Positions 1-5,639 of a stretch of DNA of 6,009 nucleotides are shown piece after piece (position 1 is the stretch's first letter; each line of letters starts with the position of its first letter). The stretch spans positions 1-6,009 of the forward strand of contig CAZEJK010000304.1 in NCBI GenBank assembly GCA_964512045.1, given 5' to 3'. The position numbers and the translations under genes were made by a program. The stretch comes from CAZEJK01 sp964512045 (GTDB lineage: Bacteria; Acidobacteriota; Thermoanaerobaculia; Thermoanaerobaculales; Sulfomarinibacteraceae). The notes under the pieces were generated by a model. The model saw only the letters and a list, made by a program, of their open reading frames with translations. It searched no databases and was not told the origin of the DNA.

Positions 1-1575
1 CGGTAGCACGCCGGAATCGGTCGTGGCGCCGAACGAGGTGACGGCGATCCGGCTGCCGGACTCGTACCAGAAGTAGCGGGCGCCGGCGGTCAGCTTCCAC
101 ACCTCGCTCAGGTCGAGGCCAAGCTCGCCGTAGACCGCCAGCTCCGTCGCCTCCTGACTCCCCGTGTAGTTCACCATCTGGTCGCCCGGGTAGAGCGTGG
201 TTCCGAGTCCCGGCGCTAGCGCGTTGACGGCACTCTCGATCCCGGGCAGGAGCTGCAGGGTCGTGTAGTCCGTCTGGACGTCCGCGTAGTAGAGCCCGGC
301 GATCCAGTCGAAGGTCCCGGTGTCCTCCGACACCAGCCGCAGCTCCTGGTACAGGGTCTCCGCATCCTGGGCGCCGAGGGTCGGGGAGTCGGTGATCTGA
401 CTCGACAGGTCGCCCATCTCGACCGGGAGACCGAGCGACATCAAGACGAACTCGTTGGTCGTCGCCAGGTCGTACGCGATCAACGAGCCCAGGCTTTGCC
501 GCTGGTCCAGGCCCTTGTCGACGTACGATGTCGAGGACATGAGCTCGCCGAAGCCCAGGTTGAAGCGAACCGTCAGGTTGGCGATGTCGGTGAGGTACTC
601 GGCCGGCCAGTACGGATAGGTGCGTTGGCTCGGATCGTCGAACTCGGGGTCGCCCTGGGGGTCGACCAGGCTGAACCCGTCGCGCTCGAGATCCTGGCGG
701 ATGTAGCTCGCCTCGACCTGCACGGTCTCCGACGGCCTCCAGGTGGCGAGCAACCGGGCGCTGAGCTGGTCGTAGGAGTTCCAGTCATCCTCGTCGCTCA
801 CCGTGTTGTCGATGTACCCGTCGTCCTGGGCATACGACACCACGCCGCGCAGCGCGAGCACGTTCTCTTTGACCACGGCGTTGAACATCCCCTGAGTGAG
901 CAGGTTCACCCCACCGTCGGCGACTGAGCTGGTGGTGAGGTGGAGGGCGCCCTCGTTGCGCTGGAGGTCGGGCACGTTGGTGATGTACCGCATCACGCCG
1001 CCGAGGGCGGCCGAGCCGTACAGCGTGCCCTGGGGCCCGCGCAGCAGCTCGATCCGCTGCAGGTCGAACGGGGTCAGGTCGACGACCGACTGCACGAACA
1101 GGTAGTCGGTCGTGGGGATCTCGTTGACGTAGGTGCCGACAGGCGTCTGGGTGGCGCCACTGAACATGGTGGTCGAGATGCCGCGCATGGAGACCTCGGA
1201 GCGCTGGGGCTCGAACTTGTTGTAGCTCACCCCCGGCGTTTCGAGGATGTAGCTCTCCATGGTCGCCGCTCCCCGCATCTCCAGCTCGGCCCCCTCGAAC
1301 ACCGACACGGACGCGGGGATCTCGCGCACGCTCTCCTCGCGCTTGCTGGCGGTGACGGTAATGTCGCCGGTAAATGTGGTGGGCTTCGGCGTTTCCTCTC
1401 CGGGCTGCTCGTCCTCGCTCTGGGTTTGGGACGCCTCCGGCGCAGGCTCCTCCTGGGACGCCGGCTCCTGGGAGAAGCCCGGCGGCAGCCCGAGCATTAG
1501 TAGGAGCGCCAGCAGAGCCCAGCTCCTCAGCCACGTGATGTGCAGACGTCGTCCGACGGTGTTCCTGACTGCCAT
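1..1575 (-). CDS. TonB-dependent outer-membrane receptor (3' end beyond the window)
   Basis: Energy-dependent outer-membrane importer, powered by TonB-ExbBD, for siderophores, peptides or other large solutes. The frame is open from ATG 1575 to the left edge, giving 525 residues without a stop; full-length relatives are usually 700-900, so the last barrel strands are missing. Residues 1-35 look like a Sec signal peptide: basic start (VGRRLH), hydrophobic core WALLALLLMLGL, likely cut near GFS/QE. Residues 36-66 are a Pro/Glu/Gln-rich linker. A TonB-box-like DITVTAS follows at 71-77, then the plug domain (about 80-200) with the family hallmark RIELLRGPQGTLYG at 174-187 and GGVMRYITN at 192-200. 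From about 205 on it is barrel-like, with alternating aromatic strands. No extra N-terminal signalling or carboxypeptidase-like domain is present. The start is set by AAGGAGGT just upstream. It has its own promoter and operator, shared in sequence with the enzyme cluster upstream. The ligand cannot be told from sequence. Confidence 0.95.
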   Translation of the reverse strand, partial: MAVRNTVGRRLHITWLRSWALLALLLMLGLPPGFSQEPASQEEPAPEASQTQSEDEQPGEETPKPTTFTGDITVTASKREESVREIPASVSVFEGAELEMRGAATMESYILETPGVSYNKFEPQRSEVSMRGISTTMFSGATQTPVGTYVNEIPTTDYLFVQSVVDLTPFDLQRIELLRGPQGTLYGSAALGGVMRYITNVPDLQRNEGALHLTTSSVADGGVNLLTQGMFNAVVKENVLALRGVVSYAQDDGYIDNTVSDEDDWNSYDQLSARLLATWRPSETVQVEASYIRQDLERDGFSLVDPQGDPEFDDPSQRTYPYWPAEYLTDIANLTVRFNLGFGELMSSTSYVDKGLDQRQSLGSLIAYDLATTNEFVLMSLGLPVEMGDLSSQITDSPTLGAQDAETLYQELRLVSEDTGTFDWIAGLYYADVQTDYTTLQLLPGIESAVNALAPGLGTTLYPGDQMVNYTGSQEATELAVYGELGLDLSEVWKLTAGARYFWYESGSRIAVTSFGATTDSGVLP

Positions 1576-1699
1576 GTCGACCTCCTTCGCGCTGTAGGAC
1601 CCGCGAGCCACCTGCCCAGGTCGAGCGTTCGAGCTCGCTGGCGGGACGGTGGATTGCGCTTTCGGTTCCACGGTTTGCATCCGATTCCCGTTCACGATG
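1576..1699 (-). other. 5' leader of the receptor mRNA
   Basis: About 120 nt separate the predicted promoter from the receptor start codon, and no gene is seen here. Two small potential stems are visible: CGAGC 1622-1626 with GCTCG 1633-1637 (6-nt loop), and GTGGA 1649-1653 with TCCAC 1667-1671 (13-nt loop). Neither is followed by a T-run, and I recognise no known riboswitch, so these may be chance pairings in GC-rich DNA. Confidence 0.4.
1580..1587 (-). promoter_or_regulatory. Ribosome binding site of the TonB-dependent receptor gene
   Basis: The minus strand reads AAGGAGGT followed by CGAC and ATG at 1575. This is a nearly perfect anti-Shine-Dalgarno match, and it fixes the receptor start at the beginning of a good signal peptide. 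Confidence 0.85.
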
Positions 1700-1715
1700 C
1701 TATACGATTGTATAG
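1700..1715. promoter_or_regulatory. Imperfect palindromic operator, copy 1 (receptor promoter)
   Basis: The plus strand reads CTATACGATTGTATAG, an inverted repeat of two 8-bp halves with one mismatched pair (1706/1709). It is AT-rich within GC-rich surroundings and covers the -10 element of the receptor promoter. It is almost identical to the perfect palindrome at 5563-5582 in front of the enzyme cluster: 16 of 17 positions of ACTATACAATYGTATAG agree on the minus strand. The position suggests a repressor site. The regulator is not in the window; MarR/OhrR-like or GntR-like factors use sites of similar look, but the family is not determined. Confidence 0.75.
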
Positions 1716-1737
1716 TGCGCCCACGCACAGATGTCAA
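1709..1737 (-). promoter_or_regulatory. Sigma70-like promoter of the receptor gene
   Basis: On the minus strand a consensus -35 TTGACA (1737-1732) is followed by a 17-nt spacer and the -10 TATACA (1714-1709). The -10 lies inside the palindrome at 1700-1715, so a bound repressor would block RNA polymerase. The -35 lies only 20 bp past the stop codon of the M24 peptidase gene. Transcription would start roughly at 1700-1703, giving a leader of about 125 nt. Confidence 0.7.
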
Positions 1738-1757
1738 GCCCTGATTCGCCGCCACGC

Positions 1758-3038
1758 TCACCTCTGAGAGCACCACGCTTCGACCTCCTCGACCTCCCTG
1801 ACCGGCGCCTGCAGAAGCTCATGGCCTTCGGAGGTGATGAGCACCCCGTCCTCGATCCGGATCCCGATGCCTTCATCGGGCAGCGTCAGGAACGGCTCGA
1901 TCACGAGCACCGCGCCGGGCTCGAGCTGGCGGTCGTCGTCGGCCCGCCAGCCGTTGGCGTCGTGGATGTTGAGCCCGACCGGGTGTCCTGCTGTCCCCCA
2001 GCTGTGGTCGGCGAGACCGTGAGCGACAAACTGCTCGTACGCGGCTCGGTGGGCGTCGAGGGCGCTGGCGCCGGGCTTCATGGTGGCGATGGCCGCCTTC
2101 TGGGCATCGAGGACGATCTGGTACAGCTCGCGCTGACGAGCAGTGAAACGGCCGTTCGCCGGGAAGGTGCGGCTGATGTCCGAGCAGTAGCCCTCGACCT
2201 CGACGCCGCCGTCGATCAGCACCAAGTCACCGTCCACGATCGGCTGGTCGTTGGCCATGTAGTGGGCGACAGCGGCGTTCTTGCCTGCTGCGACGATCAG
2301 GTTGGCTGCGTAAAGATCGTTCCAGGCGCCGCTGACGCCTTCGTGAGACCGCAGCCCCATCTCGTAGTCGTAGATCGCCTGGCCCAGGGACTCGTTGGCG
2401 CCCGGCTTCAGTGCGTGCATGATCTTGCCGAAGACGTCAGCGTGGATCTCGAAGGCCCGGCGCAGGCATTCGACCTCGTGCGCGTCCTTCACCCAGCGCA
2501 TGTCGTGGATCAGCGACGCGGAGTTACGAAACCGGACCCATGGCAGTCGCTGCTGGATCTGCTGGAGCAGCATATGTCCCGGCGCCGGAGGCGCGCTCAG
2601 CTTGGGCACGCTGGCGACGTTGATCCACAGGGTGTCGTGGCGCATGAGGGCGCCGCACACGACCTGCTCCAGCTCGTCGAGGCTCTTGACGGCGTCGACG
2701 CCACTGCGCCTCTGGACCGAGTCGGACGAGGGTCCCTCGCCGTCGATCTTCCGCTCCTGCTCGGTGAGCTGACGCACGAACAGGATCTCCCGGACCTCGC
2801 GCCCACGGCCGAGCTCCGGCCTGTGCAGCGTTTCGAGCCGGTCGATCGTGACGCCTTCTGGCGCGAGCAGCAGGACCGAGTCGCGCGGCGTCGGCCCGAC
2901 GAGGTACCGCAGGTTCTTGTCATATAGGAGCGGATCGGGAGACATTCCGGACGAGTCGATCAGGGCGAGTCCGCCCTGCAGCTGCTCCATGAGCGCCTCG
3001 CGGCGCCGGCGATAGGTGGCGGCGAGATCTTCTGGCAC
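1758..3038 (-). CDS. M24 family metallopeptidase, Xaa-Pro aminopeptidase/dipeptidase type
   Basis: Predicted cytoplasmic enzyme that removes an N-terminal residue from Xaa-Pro peptides, using two metal ions. The product is 426 residues from GTG 3038. The N-terminal creatinase-like domain covers about 1-185 and the pita-bread catalytic domain about 190-415. All five metal ligands of aminopeptidase P/prolidase can be placed: Asp276 (LIDGG), Asp287 (SDISRTF), His352 (GHPVGL), Glu381 (VIEPF) and Glu396 (RIEDGV). The accessory histidines are His259 (AHY) and His359 (IHD). The full ligand set argues against creatinase, which has the fold but not the metals. There is no signal peptide. GTG is preferred because AAAGGGAGG stands 4 nt ahead and the reading begins as family members do; an in-frame ATG at 2990 is the alternative, and extension upstream to 3119 would overlap the previous gene. 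It is third in the enzyme cluster, 11 bp after the oxidoreductase stop. Peptide specificity is not proven. Confidence 0.9.
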   Translation of the reverse strand: MPEDLAATYRRRREALMEQLQGGLALIDSSGMSPDPLLYDKNLRYLVGPTPRDSVLLLAPEGVTIDRLETLHRPELGRGREVREILFVRQLTEQERKIDGEGPSSDSVQRRSGVDAVKSLDELEQVVCGALMRHDTLWINVASVPKLSAPPAPGHMLLQQIQQRLPWVRFRNSASLIHDMRWVKDAHEVECLRRAFEIHADVFGKIMHALKPGANESLGQAIYDYEMGLRSHEGVSGAWNDLYAANLIVAAGKNAAVAHYMANDQPIVDGDLVLIDGGVEVEGYCSDISRTFPANGRFTARQRELYQIVLDAQKAAIATMKPGASALDAHRAAYEQFVAHGLADHSWGTAGHPVGLNIHDANGWRADDDRQLEPGAVLVIEPFLTLPDEGIGIRIEDGVLITSEGHELLQAPVREVEEVEAWCSQR

Positions 3039-3042
3039 GGTG

Positions 3043-3051
3043 CCTCCCTTT
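3043..3051 (-). promoter_or_regulatory. Ribosome binding site deciding the GTG start of the M24 gene
   Basis: The minus strand reads AAAGGGAGG, then CACC and GTG at 3038. The first two As belong to the TAA stop of the upstream oxidoreductase gene (3052-3050), so termination and initiation are adjacent, as expected for translationally coupled genes. Confidence 0.75.
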
Positions 3052-4366
3052 AACCGATGACCGAGAACGACGAGTCGGGGTTGATCTCGCGCAGCCGGCT
3101 GAAGAAGCCCACATTGCACGACCGACGGGTGTACTTCATGTGGAGCTGCACCGGCTCCCGGTCGTGGTCGTGGCCGGCTTCGACCTTGGCGATCAGCTCC
3201 GCCATCATCGGCCCGGCCACCGGCGCGTTCTTGAACTGGTTTCCGGAGGTTCCCACCGCCATGTAGAAGCCAGGGAGATCCGAGCAGTCGTAGATCGGCA
3301 GCCAGTCGTCGGTGACGTCGTACAGGTCGACCAGGCCCTTCTCCTGGCTGGGAACCGGGAGGTCAGGGATCCGCTGCGCCTCGCGCAGCACCTGGGTCCG
3401 GTGCTGGAAGCTGAAGCTCTGGTCGTAGGCGTCCGGATCGACCTCCTCGAGGTGGTCGCACTCCGGATCCTCCGAGCCGATCAGGACGTGGTTACCCACT
3501 TCGGGGCGGGAGTAGCAGCCGATGTCGCCGTCGGAGATGATCGTGCCCTCAACGGCGTAGTCGACCCCGGACGGAGCGGGGACGTGGCACACCTCCTGCT
3601 TGATCGCCCGGGTACGGATCTTCATGCCCTCTTCGACCCCCGCCATACGGTTCACCTTGGCCGAGTGGGGACCCGCGACGTTGACCACAACCGGTGCAAG
3701 GTGCTCGCTGCCGTCGGCCAGGCGGATGCCCGCGACGCGGCCGTCGGCCTTCACGATCTCGACCACCTCCGCGTTGAACAGGAATCTCCCGCCATGAACC
3801 TCGGCCGCCACCTGCTGGTTGTGGCAGGCGAGCTGTGGGTCGTTGCAGTAGCCCGACTCGGGGATGTAGATGGCGCCGGCGATGGCGTCGCCGGTCGGCT
3901 CGCCGAAGCGGGGGTCCTCCGCCAGGACGGGAGGCCCGAACCGGCGAGTGTCGACGAACGGTAGCACCCTCCGGACCTCCTCGGGGCCGAGTTCCTCGTA
4001 CGCCACCTGGAGCTCGTCGAGGCTCGCCATCACCCGCTCGAGGAACCGGTTCTTCTCGGTTTTGAGGACCATGCAGCCTGTGTTCACGTAGCGCGCCAAG
4101 CCGCTCGGGTCGGGCACGCCGATGTACCGGCTCCAGTCGAGCCACGAGTAGTAGGACTCTCGGGCCATCGCGACGCCCTCAGGAGTCGAGTAGTGCAGCC
4201 GGATGATGCCGCAGGTGTTCGACGTCGAGCCGTACCCTGCGGCGGGGAGCCTGTCGATGTTGAGGGTCTGCTGGCCCCGTTTTGCGAGCTCCATTCCGAT
4301 CGCTGAGCCGATGATCCCAGCGCCGATGATGATCACGTCGTACGAGTCGCGTTGCGGTGTGCCCAT
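3050..4366 (-). CDS. FAD-dependent oxidoreductase, DAO family (amine / amino-acid oxidase or dehydrogenase)
   Basis: Flavoenzyme expected to oxidise a C-N bond of a secondary amine or amino acid to an imine, like D-amino-acid dehydrogenase, sarcosine oxidase beta subunit and glycine oxidase. The product is 438 residues. The N-terminal FAD-binding Rossmann motif is at 11-38: VIIIGAGIIG at 11-20 and an acidic residue Asp38 after the second strand. The segment GYGSTSNTCGIIRLHYS (44-60) sits where the family contacts the flavin. GYCNDPQLACH (172-182) and VNVAGPHS (228-235) are typical mid-domain segments. The C-terminal FAD-closing segment is GFYMAVGTSGNQFKNAPVAG (366-385). A tail of about 45 residues follows, ending in SSFSVIG. 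No signal peptide is seen; the enzyme could be cytoplasmic or associated with the inner membrane. The start ATG 4366 has CGGAGGA 4 nt ahead; an upstream in-frame ATG (4405) would overlap the previous gene and precedes the Rossmann strand by too much. The gene begins 14 bp after the cyclodeaminase-family gene. The exact substrate is unknown. Confidence 0.9.
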   Translation of the reverse strand: MGTPQRDSYDVIIIGAGIIGSAIGMELAKRGQQTLNIDRLPAAGYGSTSNTCGIIRLHYSTPEGVAMARESYYSWLDWSRYIGVPDPSGLARYVNTGCMVLKTEKNRFLERVMASLDELQVAYEELGPEEVRRVLPFVDTRRFGPPVLAEDPRFGEPTGDAIAGAIYIPESGYCNDPQLACHNQQVAAEVHGGRFLFNAEVVEIVKADGRVAGIRLADGSEHLAPVVVNVAGPHSAKVNRMAGVEEGMKIRTRAIKQEVCHVPAPSGVDYAVEGTIISDGDIGCYSRPEVGNHVLIGSEDPECDHLEEVDPDAYDQSFSFQHRTQVLREAQRIPDLPVPSQEKGLVDLYDVTDDWLPIYDCSDLPGFYMAVGTSGNQFKNAPVAGPMMAELIAKVEAGHDHDREPVQLHMKYTRRSCNVGFFSRLREINPDSSFSVIG

Positions 4367-4370
4367 GCTG

Positions 4371-4377
4371 TCCTCCG
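4371..4377 (-). promoter_or_regulatory. Ribosome binding site of the FAD oxidoreductase gene
   Basis: The minus strand reads CGGAGGA, then CAGC and ATG at 4366. It lies in the 14-bp gap after the stop of the cyclodeaminase-family gene and favours this ATG over the in-frame one at 4405. Confidence 0.75.
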
Positions 4378-4380
4378 ATC

Positions 4381-5469
4381 TCACGCGAGAGCAGGGGCTT
4401 CCCACAGCGGAAGCCGCCGCCCGATGCCTTGCTTCACGGCGTTCTGGAAAACCCGGTGCGCCTCCGACAGGTCGTGGAGGCCCATGCCGATCGGGTTGAA
4501 GAAGATCTTCTCCTCCGGGCTCGTGCGACCCGGCGTGGAGCCGACCACGATCTCGCCGAGGTTGCCGCGGATCTTCGACTCGGGAATGACGCCGTCGCGC
4601 ACCGCTCGCCAGCTCACGTCAACACCGTGGTGCTTGACCTGGTACCAGTCGTCGACCACCACCACGTCGACCAGCTCGAGCGCCGCCGGCGGCGTGTCCC
4701 AGAACGAGATCTCGCAGTGCAGTGCCCCCGGCTTGTACCAACGTCCGTCGACGTACGGCTCTCTCGCCATGGTCGCGGTGGAGATCACATCCGAGTCCCG
4801 GAATGCCGCCTCGGCGCTGTCGACGATCTCGAAGCCCATGCCGACGCCGTGCGGCTTGATCTTCTCCAGGAACGCCTCCGCGGTCTGCCGATTGATGTCG
4901 TACACCTTGCACACCTCGAGCGACGGCACCCCGGCCGCGATGCCCATGGTCTGGGTGATGCCCTGGACCGAAGCCCCCACCAAACCCATCACCTTCGAGT
5001 CGGGGTTGGCCAGATACTTGGCGGCGACTCCGGAGGCCGCACCGGTGCGCATGGCGCTCACCAGGGTGCCGTCCATGATGCAGGCGGGCATCAGGGTGTC
5101 CGGGTCGACTATGATGATCACAGCGTTGGCGCGCGGCATGCCATGCTTCGTGGGGTTGTGGGGGCGGCTGGGGATCCACTTGATCCCCGATGTGCCGACC
5201 GGACCGAGGAGACCCCTGCGCGCCAGCTCGTCGGCGTACTCGGCGCCCCCGAGAAACGACGGCATCGACATGATCCGACCGCTGGTCTCCTCCGTCTCGG
5301 GACCTCCCCAGCGGATCACCGGCTTCCCTGGCTGGATGTAGTCGCCCTTGCCGTGGAGGAAGAAGGAGCGCTCGGTGGCACGCATGGCGCCGGCCATGTC
5401 GAGCCCTCCGGCCCGGACGCAGTCCTCCTGCTGCAGGTACAAAAACTCCACTCTCTCACTCGACGTCAT
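4381..5469 (-). CDS. Ornithine cyclodeaminase / mu-crystallin family protein
   Basis: NAD(P)-dependent enzyme of the family that includes ornithine cyclodeaminase, ketimine and pyrroline-2-carboxylate reductases, alanine dehydrogenase of archaea and SbnB. The product is 362 residues, slightly longer than the usual 310-350. The substrate-binding part holds GIKWIP (Lys97 in the place of the conserved family lysine) and SAMRTGAASG (138-147, Arg141). The dinucleotide-binding turn is VMGLVGASVQG (160-170), where the middle glycine of the common GxGxQ motif is Ser167. Asp191 in VYDIN, at the end of the second strand, suggests NAD(H) rather than NADP(H). HCEISFWDTPPAALEL (251-266) aligns with the family segment bearing the catalytic Asp, probably Asp258 here. 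No signal peptide is present. ATG 5469 is chosen for its AAAGGAGG and because upstream in-frame ATGs would put the operator inside the coding region. First gene of the cluster. Similar proteins carry names such as tyramine oxidase subunit B in databases, as I recall it; true cyclodeaminase activity is not assured. Confidence 0.9.
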   Translation of the reverse strand: MTSSERVEFLYLQQEDCVRAGGLDMAGAMRATERSFFLHGKGDYIQPGKPVIRWGGPETEETSGRIMSMPSFLGGAEYADELARRGLLGPVGTSGIKWIPSRPHNPTKHGMPRANAVIIIVDPDTLMPACIMDGTLVSAMRTGAASGVAAKYLANPDSKVMGLVGASVQGITQTMGIAAGVPSLEVCKVYDINRQTAEAFLEKIKPHGVGMGFEIVDSAEAAFRDSDVISTATMAREPYVDGRWYKPGALHCEISFWDTPPAALELVDVVVVDDWYQVKHHGVDVSWRAVRDGVIPESKIRGNLGEIVVGSTPGRTSPEEKIFFNPIGMGLHDLSEAHRVFQNAVKQGIGRRLPLWEAPALA

Positions 5470-5473
5470 CACG

Positions 5474-5481
5474 CCTCCTTT
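5474..5481 (-). promoter_or_regulatory. Ribosome binding site of the cyclodeaminase-family gene
   Basis: The minus strand reads AAAGGAGG, then CGTG and ATG at 5469. It selects this start over in-frame ATGs at 5556 and 5592, which lack a comparable site. Confidence 0.85.
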
Positions 5482-5562
5482 GTGTCCACGGTTACCCAAC
5501 CGACGTGCCGTGCTGCGACTCGTGAGGACCGGCCGGACACCCCGGCACAGCTCCATACTCCC

Positions 5563-5582
5563 GACTATACAATTGTATAGTC
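5563..5582. promoter_or_regulatory. Perfect 20-bp palindromic operator, copy 2 (enzyme-cluster promoter)
   Basis: GACTATACAATTGTATAGTC is its own reverse complement over all 20 bases, with the symmetry breaking just outside. It lies 94 bp before the start of the cyclodeaminase-family gene and over its predicted promoter. The core matches the element at 1700-1715 in front of the receptor gene. A dimeric repressor binding here would block transcription of the three-gene cluster. The regulator is not in the window. Confidence 0.8.
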
Positions 5583-5592
5583 TCGCGATCAA
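5564..5592 (-). promoter_or_regulatory. Sigma70-like promoter of the enzyme cluster
   Basis: On the minus strand TTGATC (5592-5587) is followed by a 17-nt spacer and TATAGT (5569-5564). An alternative is TTGGCG (5603-5598) with an 18-nt spacer and TATACA (5579-5574), which resembles the geometry at the receptor promoter. In both readings the -10 lies inside the 20-bp palindrome. The promoter begins about 45-50 bp after the stop of the S9-type hydrolase gene. Confidence 0.6.
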
Positions 5593-5639
5593 GGATACGC
5601 CAATGTGAGCGCAGCAACGCCCTCATCAGGAGTGGCCGC
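5583..5639. other. Short spacer between the S9-type gene and the cluster promoter
   Basis: The spacer holds the upstream promoter elements (TTGATC, TTGGCG). The stop region TGAGCG (5642-5637) could pair with CGCTCA near 5605-5612, but the loop is long and no T-run follows, so I do not call a terminator. Confidence 0.4.

Noticed and set aside
785..1534. Minus-strand frame of 249 codons within the receptor gene
   Set aside because: It lies in another frame of the receptor, whose own frame is open for 525 codons and shows a signal peptide, TonB box and plug motif.
1622..1671. Riboswitch or structured regulatory RNA in the receptor leader
   Set aside because: Only two 5-bp stems can be drawn and no known riboswitch core was recognised; such stems are expected by chance in GC-rich DNA.
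1731..2927. Plus-strand open frame of 398 codons antisense to the M24 peptidase gene
   Set aside because: The opposite strand encodes a peptidase with all active-site residues; the plus-strand product has no recognisable motif and starts inside the receptor promoter.
1758..3038. Creatinase as the product of the M24-fold gene
   Set aside because: All five metal-binding residues of the peptidases are present; creatinase lacks them.
3140..3964. Plus-strand open frame of 274 codons antisense to the FAD oxidoreductase gene
   Set aside because: Shadow of the flavoenzyme gene, with composition typical of antisense GC-rich frames and no motif.
4357..5580. Plus-strand open frame of 407 codons antisense to the cyclodeaminase-family gene
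   Set aside because: It mirrors a gene with clear family motifs, its translation is rich in His, Arg, Asp and Val without recognisable domains, and no ribosome site is seen. Long antisense frames are common in GC-rich coding DNA.
5470..5592. Upstream extension of the cyclodeaminase-family gene to an ATG at 5592 or 5556
   Set aside because: The extension would translate through the promoter and palindrome, lacks a good ribosome site and adds residues not expected in the family.
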